DNA of 16,657 nt from Bacteroidales bacterium (GCA_024681565.1 JAILAO010000123.1:1-16657), one strand, 5' to 3'. Numbered from the stretch's first letter, positions 6,796-14,681 are shown. Notes: generated by a model not told the origin, from the letters alone. Made by a program: numbers and translations.

Positions 6796-7989
6796 ATGGT
6801 AGATTTCAATTACTACACCCCGACAGAGGTGGTCTTCGGCAAAGATTCCGAGGGCCATCTGGCAGATTTGGTCCGCAAATACGGCGGCACCAAGGTCCTG
6901 ATTCATTACGGCGGCGGCAGCGTTGTCCGTTCCGGCCTGCTGGCACAGGTCAAGGCCCAGCTGGATGCGGCCGGCATCTCCTGGATCGAGCTGGGCGGCG
7001 TCGTCCCCAATCCGCGCCTGTCCCTGGCCTATCAGGGGATCGAGCTCTGCCGCCGGGAAAGCGTCGATTTCCTGCTGGCGGTCGGCGGCGGCAGCGTCAT
7101 CGATTCCGCCAAGGTGATCGGTTACGGCCTTCGCTATGACGGTGACGTCTGGGACATCTACGAGGGCAAATACAACCCGGTGGCCGCCGTCCCGGTCGGC
7201 GTCGTGCTTACGATTCCGGCTTCCGGCAGCGAGATGAGCGATTCCGCCGTCATCACCAAGGACGACGGGATGGTCAAACGGGGCTTCAGCAGCGACGTCT
7301 GCCGTCCCCGCTTTGCAATCATGAACCCCGAGAGGACCTATACCCTTCCGCCGTACCAGACGGCGGCCGGCGTGACGGACATCATGATGCATACGATGGA
7401 GCGCTATTTCTCGCACGAGGACGACATGCTGCTGACGGACGCGATGGCCGAAGGCCTGATGAAGACGGTCAAGGAATGCGGCGAGAAGGTGCTCGCCGAT
7501 CCCGGGAACTACCAGCTGCGGGCCCAGATCATGTGGGCGGGCAGCCTTGCGCACAACAACCTCACGGGATGCGGGACCATCGGCGATTTCGCCACGCACC
7601 GCATCGAGCATGAACTCAGTGCCACGTACGGAGCCACGCACGGGGCTGGCCTTGCCGCCATCTGGCCGCACTGGGCCGAGTATGTCCTGGCGGAGAACCC
7701 GACCCGTTTCGCGCAGTTCGCCGTCAATGTCGTAGGCGTGTCCAACGATTTCAAGTCTCCCGAGCGCACGGCCCGGGCGGGCATCGCCGCGATGGTGGAC
7801 TTCTACCATCGCATCGGGATGCCGGCCAGCCTGCCCGAGCTCATCGGCCGTCAGGCCACGGAGGAAGAGATCGCCGAGATGGCATTCAAGGCGACGCGCG
7901 GCCGCACCGTCCGGCTGGGCAAGCTCAAGGAGCTGGATTACGACGATGTCGTCGCCATCTACCGGATGGCGAACCGGCCGTTGCAATAA
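6796..7989 (+). CDS. Iron-containing alcohol dehydrogenase, butanol-dehydrogenase/YqhD-like
   Basis: This 397-residue cytoplasmic enzyme belongs to group III metal-dependent alcohol dehydrogenases and probably reduces aldehydes with NAD(P)H. The nucleotide site is seen as AVGGGSVIDSAKVIG (95-109) and VLTIPASGSEMSDSAVI (137-153). The metal ligands known from E. coli YqhD can all be placed: Asp195 and His199 in AGVTDIMMHTMERY, His272 in IEHELSATYG and His282 in THGAGLAAIWPHW. The start TPTEVVFGKD and the overall length match the BDH/YqhD subfamily, which acts on short-chain and reactive aldehydes such as butanal and methylglyoxal-type compounds. The ATG at 6796 is chosen because MVDFNYYTPTEVVFG is the family N-terminus; the longer frame enters cutC. 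It lies one base after the cutC stop and 12 bases before the next gene. Confidence 0.92.
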   Translation: MVDFNYYTPTEVVFGKDSEGHLADLVRKYGGTKVLIHYGGGSVVRSGLLAQVKAQLDAAGISWIELGGVVPNPRLSLAYQGIELCRRESVDFLLAVGGGSVIDSAKVIGYGLRYDGDVWDIYEGKYNPVAAVPVGVVLTIPASGSEMSDSAVITKDDGMVKRGFSSDVCRPRFAIMNPERTYTLPPYQTAAGVTDIMMHTMERYFSHEDDMLLTDAMAEGLMKTVKECGEKVLADPGNYQLRAQIMWAGSLAHNNLTGCGTIGDFATHRIEHELSATYGATHGAGLAAIWPHWAEYVLAENPTRFAQFAVNVVGVSNDFKSPERTARAGIAAMVDFYHRIGMPASLPELIGRQATEEEIAEMAFKATRGRTVRLGKLKELDYDDVVAIYRMANRPLQ

Positions 7990-8001
7990 AGCGCCGGCGA
8001 C

Positions 8002-8880
8002 ATGAAGTTCCCCCGACTTTTCTCCTTCCTGTTCCTGCTCTGTGCGGCCGCCGCGGGCGTTGCCGCACAGGAGCCGGAAGCCGTGCAGGAAAACCCGCGC
8101 AAACTGGCCGACGCCATCATCAAGGAGGCCGGCCGGCATCTGGGCAAACCCTATGTCTACGGGGCCAACGGACCCCAGAGTTTCGATTGTACGGGTTTCA
8201 CCTGTTATGTCTATAACAAGGCGGCCGGATACCACCTGTCCCGCTCTTCGGCGGACCAGGCGCACGATGGCCGGGAGGTCAAAGGCGGCTATGACAAACT
8301 GCAGAAAGGGGACCTGATCATCTTCGGCGGCCGGACCCAGAAGAAAACCCCGGGCCATGTCGGCATCTTCATTGCCGCGGACAGTCTCGGCAAAAGCTTC
8401 ACGTTCATCCACGCCTGCAATTCCGGCGTGACCATCTCGCATATTGACGAACCGTATTACGCCCAGCGTTTTATCGGCGTGCGCCGGGTCTTGCCGGACT
8501 TCCCGCCGGAAGAGCGGGAACGCAAGGGCTGGTTCAACCTGCAGGAGCTTTTCGAGGGTAGGAGCGCAGCGGCCCGCGACTCCGTGCTGAATGCCATCCA
8601 GGAACGGCACATCGTCCTCTTCCCGGACGGGAGCTGGGCCATGGTCGGCGAGAACGGAGAATATGTCGCGCCGCCGGGCGACAAGGATTTCATTCTCAAT
8701 GCAGATGCCACCTGGCGGGCCGACGAGGCGACGACGGCCGAGTTCTATACGGTGAAGTCCGGGGACACCCTGGGCAAGATCGCACGCAAGTTCGGCGTCT
8801 CCGTCGAGACGCTCCGCGAGATGAACGGGCTGACGCCGCGTTCCGTGCTCCGGCTTGGGGACCGGCTGCGGGTCCAGTGA
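8002..8880 (+). CDS. Secreted NlpC/P60 peptidase with C-terminal LysM domain
   Basis: This is a 292-residue exported cell-wall hydrolase, probably cutting D-Glu-meso-DAP type bonds in peptidoglycan stem peptides. Residues 1-22 are a signal peptide (FLFLLCAAAAGVAA). The NlpC/P60 (C40) domain spans about 35-165: GKPYVYGANGP, SFDCTGFTCYVY with catalytic Cys63, QKGDLIIFGG, PGHVGIFI with His119 and FIHACNSG with His137 as third residue. A linker of about 80 residues of unclear fold follows. Residues 249-291 are one LysM repeat (YTVKSGDTLGKIARKFGVS, NGLTPRSVLRLGDRLRV), which binds GlcNAc-containing glycan. LysM at the C-terminus with the catalytic domain first is a less common order. It is the last gene of the four-gene plus-strand cluster, and its TGA abuts the stop of the convergent gene with no spacer. 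Confidence 0.93.
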   Translation: MKFPRLFSFLFLLCAAAAGVAAQEPEAVQENPRKLADAIIKEAGRHLGKPYVYGANGPQSFDCTGFTCYVYNKAAGYHLSRSSADQAHDGREVKGGYDKLQKGDLIIFGGRTQKKTPGHVGIFIAADSLGKSFTFIHACNSGVTISHIDEPYYAQRFIGVRRVLPDFPPEERERKGWFNLQELFEGRSAAARDSVLNAIQERHIVLFPDGSWAMVGENGEYVAPPGDKDFILNADATWRADEATTAEFYTVKSGDTLGKIARKFGVSVETLREMNGLTPRSVLRLGDRLRVQ

Positions 8881-9669
8881 TTATTGTCCGTAGGGGAGCC
8901 CCTCCGGCAGGTGGAGGTGGACCGTCGCCAGCAAGGCTCCGAGCGAGTCGGGCCGGTTGGCCGCGATGACCAGCGAAGGCTTGACCAGCGAAGGCGCCGC
9001 TCCGTCCCATCCGGCGATGCGGCCGCCGGCTTCGTGCAGGATCAGCATGGCGGCGGCATAGTCCCAGGGCTGGAGCCGCATCTCGAAGTACAGCTCGATG
9101 TAACCGGAAGCCAGCAGGCAGAGCTCGATGGCGGCGGACCCCCAGCGGCGCAGGTCGTTGCACTGCATGTAGATATCGTAGATGATGTCCGAGCAGGTCT
9201 TCGCAAACTCCTTGCGGTAGGTGCTCATCGCCGTGCAGAACAGTCCGTTCGCGAGCGGCCGGTCCGAAACGTGGATGGGGCGGCCGTTGCAGCTGGCTCC
9301 TTTGCCGAGCGCGGCCGTATATAGCTCGTTCCGTCCGGGGCTGTACACGACCCCGAGCTGCAGCGCACCTTTCCGGGCCAGGGCCACGGAGATGCAGCAG
9401 TCGGCGATGCCGCGGGAATAGTTGGCCGTACCGTCGATCGGGTCGATGATCCAGACGAATTCTTCTTCCAGGTCCCGGAAATCCTCTTCTTCGCAGAGAA
9501 AGCCGCATCCCGGCAGCAGGGCGGACAGCCGTTCCGTCAGGAAATGCTGTACGGCGAGGTCCGAGGAGGTCACGAGGTTCTCGACCCCGTCTTTCTGCGT
9601 GATGGTGAACTGGTCCGCGGTCATGAGCGCGGAGGCTTCTTTGACGATATCGACGACTTGTTGTATCAT
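8881..9669 (-). CDS. Inositol monophosphatase family protein
   Basis: This 262-residue cytoplasmic enzyme belongs to the Mg-dependent, Li-sensitive phosphatase family of SuhB, IMPase and CysQ. The metal ligands are visible: CEEED (59-63), WIIDPIDGTANYS (73-85) with Asp76 and Asp79, and PWDYAAAMLILHEAGG (201-216) with Asp203. RRWGSAAIELCLLASG (174-189) is the conserved helix before the last motif. The length is close to that of E. coli SuhB (267 residues), which favours an inositol-1-phosphatase-like role. A 3'(2'),5'-bisphosphate nucleotidase or a sugar phosphatase cannot be excluded. It is a single gene, convergent with the NlpC/P60 gene and divergent from the aminopeptidase gene. Confidence 0.88.
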   Translation of the reverse strand: MIQQVVDIVKEASALMTADQFTITQKDGVENLVTSSDLAVQHFLTERLSALLPGCGFLCEEEDFRDLEEEFVWIIDPIDGTANYSRGIADCCISVALARKGALQLGVVYSPGRNELYTAALGKGASCNGRPIHVSDRPLANGLFCTAMSTYRKEFAKTCSDIIYDIYMQCNDLRRWGSAAIELCLLASGYIELYFEMRLQPWDYAAAMLILHEAGGRIAGWDGAAPSLVKPSLVIAANRPDSLGALLATVHLHLPEGLPYGQ

Positions 9670-9689
9670 GGTGTTCGGTTTTCAGACCG

Positions 9690-9697
9690 CGAAGATA
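9690..9697 (-). promoter_or_regulatory. Probable -7 element for the inositol-phosphatase gene
   Basis: Minus-strand TATCTTCG matches TAnnTTTG with one mismatch. It would place the start of transcription near 9687 and a leader of about 18 bases before the ATG at 9669. It faces away from the plus-strand box at 9711-9718, with 13 bases between the two. Confidence 0.4.
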
Positions 9698-9710
9698 CAC
9701 AGAATTTTGC

Positions 9711-9718
9711 TATCTTTG
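9711..9718 (+). promoter_or_regulatory. -7 promoter element for the aminopeptidase operon
   Basis: TATCTTTG is an exact TAnnTTTG match ending eight bases before the ATG at 9727. With the final G near -3, transcription would begin near 9721, leaving a leader of only about six bases. It should drive the aminopeptidase, fabG and comF genes, which are four bases apart from each other. Confidence 0.55.
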
Positions 9719-9726
9719 TTTTCACT

Positions 9727-11139
9727 ATGTTCGAGAAGAAAGTTTATATGGCCCGCCGCAAGGCTCTGCTGGAGCGGCTCAAGGGGCAGAAAGGCATCGC
9801 CCTGTTCCTTGGAAACGTAGAATCTCCCGCCCAATACGGGGACAATTGCTATAAATGGCGTCAGGACAGCACCTGGCTCTATTACTTCGGCATCGATGAG
9901 CCGCGTTTCGCCGCGACCATCGACCTGGAGACCGGAGAAGAGACCCTCTATGCCGACGATTTCGGCATCGACGACATCATCTGGATGGGTCCGATGCCGA
10001 CCGTCCGTTCGCTGGCGGACCGGGTCGGTGTCGCCAACACAGCCCCCTACGGGGCGATCGGCACGGCGCTCAAGGGCCGCAAGGTCCATTTCCTGCCGGC
10101 ATCCCGTTACTACAATCGGATCCTGCTCGCCAGCCTGCTGGGGATCAGTCCGGACGAAACCGTCAGCGCCGGCAAGGCCGGCTGCGCCAAGGCCTCGGAG
10201 CCGCTGGTGCGCGCCGTCATCGCGATGCGTCTCGTCAAGGAACCGCTGGAGATCGAGCGGATCGACGCGGCCTGCGACCTGGGTTACAAGATGCATTCCG
10301 TGGCACGCCGCGGCATCCGCATCGGCCGCATCGAACAGGAGATCGTGGGCGAGATGGAAAGCGTGGCCCTGGCCAAGGGCTGGGGCGTGAGTTTCGCGAC
10401 GATCCTCACCCAGCACGGCGAGATCTTCCACTGTCATACCCACGCCAATCCCGTCGAGCCGGGCAAACTGATGGTCATCGATGCCGGCGTGGAGGGCAAC
10501 GACCACTATGCCTCCGATTTCACCCGCACCTATCCGACTTCCGGCCGCTTCACGCAGAAGCAGCGCGATGTCTACCAGACCGTTTATGAATGCAACGAAC
10601 TGGCGTTCAACATGATCCGGCCGGGCGTGCCCTACCGGGACGTCCACCTGGCGGTGGCGGCCCACATGCTGGACAACCTCGGGCAGCTGGGTCTCGTGCA
10701 CGGCGATGTGGACGAGATGGTTGCGGACGGCCTCGCCGGCCTGTTCATGCCGCACGGCCTGGGTCACAACATGGGCCTGGACGTCCATGACATGGAGGAC
10801 CTGGGGGAGAACCTGGTCGGCTACAGCGACGACCAGATCCGTTCGTCCCAGCTCGGCCTGGGCAGCCTGCGGATGGCCCGGAAACTGACCCCGGGGAACG
10901 TCATCACGGACGAGCCGGGCATCTATTTCATCCCGGCCCTCATCGAACAGTGGAAGCGCGAGGGGACGGACGGCGGCCGCATCGACTATGCGCGCCTGGA
11001 GAAATACTTTGACTTCGGCGGCATCCGCCTCGAGGACGATGTGCTCGTGACGGAGGACGGCGCCCGCCGGCTCGGCACGCTGCGTCTGCCCATCGCGCCC
11101 GACGAAGTCGAAACCATCATGCAAATCGAACAACTTTAA
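9727..11139 (+). CDS. pepP: Xaa-Pro aminopeptidase, M24B family
   Basis: This 470-residue dimetal peptidase removes N-terminal residues preceding proline. The N-terminal creatinase-like domain covers about 1-175 and includes YKWRQDSTWLYYFGID, a hallmark of aminopeptidase P. The pita-bread domain follows, with all five metal ligands in place: Asp252 in MVIDAGVEG, Asp264 in YASDFTRTYP, His343 in MPHGLGHNMG, Glu396 in ITDEPGIYF and Glu436 in GIRLEDDVLVTE. No signal peptide is seen, so it is cytoplasmic. The start at 9727 (MFEKKVYMARRKALLERL) fits the usual N-terminus of Bacteroidales members as I recall it; the ATG at 9748 is a weaker alternative. Its stop is four bases before fabG, so both are probably on one mRNA. 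Confidence 0.92.
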   Translation: MFEKKVYMARRKALLERLKGQKGIALFLGNVESPAQYGDNCYKWRQDSTWLYYFGIDEPRFAATIDLETGEETLYADDFGIDDIIWMGPMPTVRSLADRVGVANTAPYGAIGTALKGRKVHFLPASRYYNRILLASLLGISPDETVSAGKAGCAKASEPLVRAVIAMRLVKEPLEIERIDAACDLGYKMHSVARRGIRIGRIEQEIVGEMESVALAKGWGVSFATILTQHGEIFHCHTHANPVEPGKLMVIDAGVEGNDHYASDFTRTYPTSGRFTQKQRDVYQTVYECNELAFNMIRPGVPYRDVHLAVAAHMLDNLGQLGLVHGDVDEMVADGLAGLFMPHGLGHNMGLDVHDMEDLGENLVGYSDDQIRSSQLGLGSLRMARKLTPGNVITDEPGIYFIPALIEQWKREGTDGGRIDYARLEKYFDFGGIRLEDDVLVTEDGARRLGTLRLPIAPDEVETIMQIEQL

Positions 11140-11143
11140 CTAT

Positions 11144-11881
11144 ATGGGATTATTGGAAGGAAGAGTCGCCCTCATCACGGGCGCATCCAGGGGCATCGGC
11201 AAGGCCATTGCCCTCAAATTCGCCTCCGAGGGGGCGGACATCGCATTCACTGATATCAAGATCAACGAAGATACCGTCAAGGAGCTCGAGGCGTACGGGG
11301 TCAAGGTCCGCGCATATGCGTCCAACGCCGCCGATTTCGCCGAGACCCACCAGACCGTCGAACAGGTGATGGCCGACTTCGGCCGCATCGATGTCCTGGT
11401 CAACAATGCCGGTATCACCCGCGACGGCCTGATGCTCCGCATGGAGGAGGCCCAGTGGGATGCCGTCATCAATGTCAATCTCAAATCCGCCTACAACTAC
11501 ATCCATGCCGTCACGCCCATCATGGCGCGTCAGCGCGGGGGCAGCATCATCAACATGTCCTCCGTCGTAGGTGTCAGCGGCAACGCCGGCCAGTGCAACT
11601 ATTCCGCCTCCAAGGCGGGCCTGATCGGCCTGGCGAAATCCATTGCCAAGGAGATGGGCCCCCGCGGGATCCGTGCGAACTGCATCGCCCCGGGCTTTAT
11701 CATCTCGGACATGACGGCCGCCCTTCCGCAGGAGGTGCGCGACGCCTGGGCCAAACAGATTCCGCTGCGCCGAGGCGGCACCGTGGACGAGGTCGCCAAA
11801 GTGGCCCTCTTCCTGGCCAGCGACCTCTCCTCGTATGTCAGCGGACAGGTGATCCACTGCTGCGGTGCGATGAACTGCTAG
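11144..11881 (+). CDS. fabG: 3-oxoacyl-[acyl-carrier-protein] reductase FabG
   Basis: This 245-residue short-chain dehydrogenase should carry out the NADPH-dependent reduction of 3-oxoacyl-ACP in type II fatty-acid elongation. It shows the nucleotide-binding TGASRGIG (12-19), NNAG (87-90) and the catalytic tetrad Asn112 (VINVNLKSAYN), Ser140 (INMSSVVG), Tyr153 and Lys157 (YSASK). The stretch NNAGITRDGLMLRM and the C-terminal YVSGQVIHCCGAMN are close to genuine FabG rather than to other members of this large family. It lies four bases from pepP and four bases from comF. No acyl-carrier or other fab genes are in the window, so assignment rests on sequence features alone. Confidence 0.92.
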   Translation: MGLLEGRVALITGASRGIGKAIALKFASEGADIAFTDIKINEDTVKELEAYGVKVRAYASNAADFAETHQTVEQVMADFGRIDVLVNNAGITRDGLMLRMEEAQWDAVINVNLKSAYNYIHAVTPIMARQRGGSIINMSSVVGVSGNAGQCNYSASKAGLIGLAKSIAKEMGPRGIRANCIAPGFIISDMTAALPQEVRDAWAKQIPLRRGGTVDEVAKVALFLASDLSSYVSGQVIHCCGAMNC

Positions 11882-11885
11882 GCGG

Positions 11886-12626
11886 ATGGACCCGCGCTTG
11901 ACCGGACTTGACTTGAAAACTTCCCTCTCGGCAATGCTGGACCTCGTCCTGCCGAGGGTGTGCGTGGTGTGCGGCCGCCCGCTCCTTCCCCAGGAGCACC
12001 ATCTGTGCCTGACCTGTCTGTGCGATCTCCCGGAGACGCATTATGCGGACTTGGGACACAACCCGATGGCCGACCGCTTCAACGCCAAGGTCCAAGTCAA
12101 CGAATATGAGCCGTATGCATACGCTGCGGCTCTTTATCATTACCGGGCGGACGCCGGTTATAAGAAGATTTCCCAGGCGCTGAAATACCACCGCGATTTC
12201 GGGACGGGCCGCTGGGCCGCCCGGCTGCTGGGCGCTCGGCTGGCGGCTTCACCCCTGTATGCGGAAGTCGATCTGGTGGTCCCGGTGCCCCTGCACTGGA
12301 GCCGCCGCTGGCGGCGGGGTTACAACCAGGCAGCGGTGATCGCCCGGGAGGTCGCCCGGAGCCTGGGGGCGCCGTGTGCCGGGTTGCTGCGCCGCAACCG
12401 GCGGACCCGCAGCCAGGCCCATCTGGCCGGTGAGGCGAAGGCCCGCAACGTGTCCGGGGCGTTCTCGCTCCGGCGCGGACGGATGCCGTCCGTCCGCCAT
12501 ATCCTGCTGATCGATGATGTCTTTACGACCGGAGCGACGCTGGCGGCCTGCCATGCCGCCCTGCGCCGGGCCTATGGCCCGCAGGTCCGCATTTCCGTGG
12601 CGACGCTCGGCGCCGTCGGGGAATAA
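11886..12626 (+). CDS. comF: ComF family phosphoribosyltransferase-like protein
   Basis: This 246-residue protein has the ComF/GntX architecture. An N-terminal zinc-ribbon-like module carries CVVC (26-29) and CLTC (41-44). A type I phosphoribosyltransferase domain follows, with VDLVVPVPLHWSRRWRRGYN (128-147), the NRRTRSQAHL segment and the PRPP-binding loop DDVFTTGATL (210-219). ComF proteins are required for DNA uptake in transformable bacteria, probably acting on single-stranded DNA at the inner membrane. In Bacteroidota they occur widely without known competence, so the physiological role is open. It is the last gene of its cluster, and its stop lies five bases from the stop of the convergent hemW. 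It is slightly longer than many ComF proteins (about 230 residues). Confidence 0.9.
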   Translation: MDPRLTGLDLKTSLSAMLDLVLPRVCVVCGRPLLPQEHHLCLTCLCDLPETHYADLGHNPMADRFNAKVQVNEYEPYAYAAALYHYRADAGYKKISQALKYHRDFGTGRWAARLLGARLAASPLYAEVDLVVPVPLHWSRRWRRGYNQAAVIAREVARSLGAPCAGLLRRNRRTRSQAHLAGEAKARNVSGAFSLRRGRMPSVRHILLIDDVFTTGATLAACHAALRRAYGPQVRISVATLGAVGE

Positions 12627-12631
12627 ACGTC

Positions 12632-13720
12632 TCAGACCAGGTCCGCGAGAATGTCGTCGCTGACGAACCAGCGGTCTTCGGGGATGCGCAGGCGGCCGCC
12701 GGTGCGGAGGAGACTGCCGGAGGCAAGCAGCGATGCGACCCGTTGCGGGTCGCACAGCGTCTCCGGGATGCCCCGTGCCGTCCGCAGTCCCAGCATGATG
12801 CGCTCTTCCCGGGCCTCCTCGGCGGACAGCTTTTCCCGCCCTTCGGTGTCCCAGCCGGAACCGCTTCCTTCCGGCGGGAGCGGCCCGTTCCAGGAGCGGA
12901 CCGCTCCGTCGAACGAATGGGCCGCCGGCCCCAGCCCCACGTACGGGTGCCGGGTCCAATAGGCGCTGTTGTGGAGGGCTTCCCGGCCGGGGAGCGCCCA
13001 GTTGGAGATTTCGTAGTGCACATAGCCGGCCGCCTGCAGGCGTTTGCAGAGCAGCGCGTACTGTGCGGCGCATTGTTCCTGCGGTGCTTCCGTGTAACGC
13101 CCTTCGCGGACGAGCCGCCCCAGGGCGCTGCCTTCTTCGATGCTGAGCTGGTAGGCGGAGACGTGTTCCGGCCGCCAGTTCAGGACCTGCTCCAGCGTGT
13201 CCGCGAAAACGGCCTCCGAGAGCTGGGACAGGCCGAAGATCAGGTCCACGCTCAGGTTGGGGACGCCTTCTCCGCGCAGGATCCGGAAAGCCTCCCGTGC
13301 GTGCGCGGCATCGTGCCGGCGGTTCATCCACCGGAGGATCCCGTCATCGAGGGACTGCACCCCCATGCTGATGCGGTTGACGCCCGTTGCCAGCAGCGCC
13401 CGCACATAGGCGGGCCCTTTCTCCACGATGTCTTCCGGGTTCACCTCCAGGGTAAATTCCGTGAAAGGAGCGCCCCCGATGGCGGTGACGATGCGCTCCA
13501 GACAAGAAGGAGGCAGCACCGACGGGGTGCCGCCTCCGATATAGAGGGTGTTGAGGTCGCGGGTGGTTTCGATGGCGTCCCGGCGCCGGGACGTTTCCGC
13601 GCAGACCGCTTCCGCAAAGGCTTCGAAAGACTGCCTGTCCCGGTCCCTGCAGGCGATCTCCGAATAGAAATCGCAGTAGGAGCAGAAGCTCCTGCAGAAC
13701 GGGACGTGCAGATAGACCAT
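12632..13720 (-). CDS. hemW: HemW, radical SAM haem chaperone-like protein
   Basis: This 362-residue protein opens with MVYLHVPFCRSFCSYCDFYS, whose CxxxCxxC motif (Cys9, Cys13, Cys16) binds the radical SAM 4Fe-4S cluster. An F replaces the fourth cysteine of true coproporphyrinogen oxidases (HemN has CxxxCxxCxC), which supports HemW. Further signs are LYIGGGTPSVLP (59-70), LEVNPEDI, NRISMGVQSLDD, LSVDLIFGLSQLS and the HemW C-terminal LHNSAYWTRHPYVGLGPAAH. HemW homologues insert haem into respiratory enzymes rather than oxidise coproporphyrinogen. Its ATG overlaps the stop of the coiled-coil gene by one base (TAATG), so translation is probably coupled. It is often misannotated as oxygen-independent coproporphyrinogen III oxidase. 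Confidence 0.92.
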   Translation of the reverse strand: MVYLHVPFCRSFCSYCDFYSEIACRDRDRQSFEAFAEAVCAETSRRRDAIETTRDLNTLYIGGGTPSVLPPSCLERIVTAIGGAPFTEFTLEVNPEDIVEKGPAYVRALLATGVNRISMGVQSLDDGILRWMNRRHDAAHAREAFRILRGEGVPNLSVDLIFGLSQLSEAVFADTLEQVLNWRPEHVSAYQLSIEEGSALGRLVREGRYTEAPQEQCAAQYALLCKRLQAAGYVHYEISNWALPGREALHNSAYWTRHPYVGLGPAAHSFDGAVRSWNGPLPPEGSGSGWDTEGREKLSAEEAREERIMLGLRTARGIPETLCDPQRVASLLASGSLLRTGGRLRIPEDRWFVSDDILADLV

Positions 13721-14634
13721 TAGCGGAGGAGGAGTTCTCCGTGGCCGAGCTGTGCCTGGGTCGTGTAGGCGTTGACGGTGTAGATGCCCTTCTTGAAGGA
13801 CGCTACGTTGTTGACATAGATGCCGAGATCCACTTCCTTGCCCTGATAGTCCACTTCGCGGGAGGCCGTGGCGTCCAGGGTCTCGCCGTTGAAGGTGAAC
13901 GTAGTACCGCGGCCGTCGGTGAGCAGGTTGCCGTCCGGGTCCGTAACGCGCACGTAGATGCGCACCGGGCCGCGTTCGGCGAGCTCGTTCTCGTTGAGGC
14001 TGAGGTTTACGAGGAAGCGGACGACGCGGTTGGCCTTGTCCGTGATCTTGTCATTGTTGTTGTAGGCGTACATCACGAAGTTGTGGGCCTTCAGGATGGA
14101 GCCGGCCGTGACGCGGCTGGTCAGATCCTCGACCTGCTGGGTCAGCTGCGTGTTGATCTGCTTGGTCTGTTCGGCTTCCTTGCGTGCGGTTGCCGCCTCT
14201 TCCGTCAGACGGTGGTTGAGGGTGTTGAGCGAATCGATCTGGTTGATATAGCTGCGCATGATGGAACGCAGGGTGCCGAGTTCCTTTTCGTACTGGCGGA
14301 TCTTCGCACGGTCCGTGGCTTCGGTCTTCTTGACGCGGTCGACGAGCTGGGCGATCTCCTCGCGGGAAGAATCCAGCTGGGCGTTGATGGTGTCGTATTC
14401 GGAAGACAGGTTCTCGTAGTCGCTTTGCAGGGCCTGGATCTGCTCGGTCAGGTCTACCTTTTCCTGGTTGAGCTCATCCACGAGCTTGTTTTTCGAAGTC
14501 ATGACATAGGCAAGTGCGGCTGCCAGACCCAGGGCAATGACGATCATCGCGATCATGACGGCCTTCAGGCCTCCGTTGGCCTTCTTTTCGGCTTGTTTTC
14601 TCTCAAGCTTCTCAATGGGATCTTCTTTTACCAT
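13720..14634 (-). CDS. Single-pass membrane protein with long periplasmic coiled coil
   Basis: This is a 304-residue protein of unknown function. A charged cytoplasmic N-terminus (1-22) precedes one transmembrane helix (about 24-46, VMIAMIVIALGLAAALAYVM). Residues about 48-180 are strongly heptad-like and rich in E, Q, K and L (IQALQSDYENLSSEYDTINA, IAQLVDRVKKTEATDRAKIR, ARKEAEQTKQINTQLTQQVE), that is, a coiled coil of about 130 residues. The last 125 residues appear to be a beta-rich domain (GPVRIYVRVTDPDGNLL, TTFTFNGETLD, KKGIYTVNAY). The likely topology is N-in, with the coil and beta domain in the periplasm. Similar proteins occur in other Bacteroidales as uncharacterised proteins. A structural envelope or scaffold role is inference. 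It precedes and is translationally linked to hemW. Confidence 0.75.
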   Translation of the reverse strand: MVKEDPIEKLERKQAEKKANGGLKAVMIAMIVIALGLAAALAYVMTSKNKLVDELNQEKVDLTEQIQALQSDYENLSSEYDTINAQLDSSREEIAQLVDRVKKTEATDRAKIRQYEKELGTLRSIMRSYINQIDSLNTLNHRLTEEAATARKEAEQTKQINTQLTQQVEDLTSRVTAGSILKAHNFVMYAYNNNDKITDKANRVVRFLVNLSLNENELAERGPVRIYVRVTDPDGNLLTDGRGTTFTFNGETLDATASREVDYQGKEVDLGIYVNNVASFKKGIYTVNAYTTQAQLGHGELLLR

Positions 14635-14660
14635 AATCTGCTGATTTAGTTAACAACATG

Positions 14661-14668
14661 CAAAAATA
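14661..14668 (-). promoter_or_regulatory. -7 promoter element for the coiled-coil/hemW operon
   Basis: Minus-strand TATTTTTG is an exact TAnnTTTG match. Transcription would begin near 14658, giving a leader of about 24 bases before the ATG at 14634. It is one arm of the inverted repeat at 14661-14689. Confidence 0.55.
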
Positions 14669-14681
14669 GCAATTTTTGTGC

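Noticed and set aside
6691..8610. A 639-residue minus-strand frame opposite the dehydrogenase and NlpC/P60 genes, and a 483-residue one opposite pepP at 9682-11133
   Set aside because: Both are antisense shadows of well-identified genes, with no domain signal and no promoter of their own.
8859..8875. GGACC-GGCTGCG-GGTCC hairpin at the end of the NlpC/P60 gene as a terminator
   Set aside because: The stem is five base pairs and is followed by AGTGATTATTG rather than a T-run. Such short GC stems are frequent in this composition.
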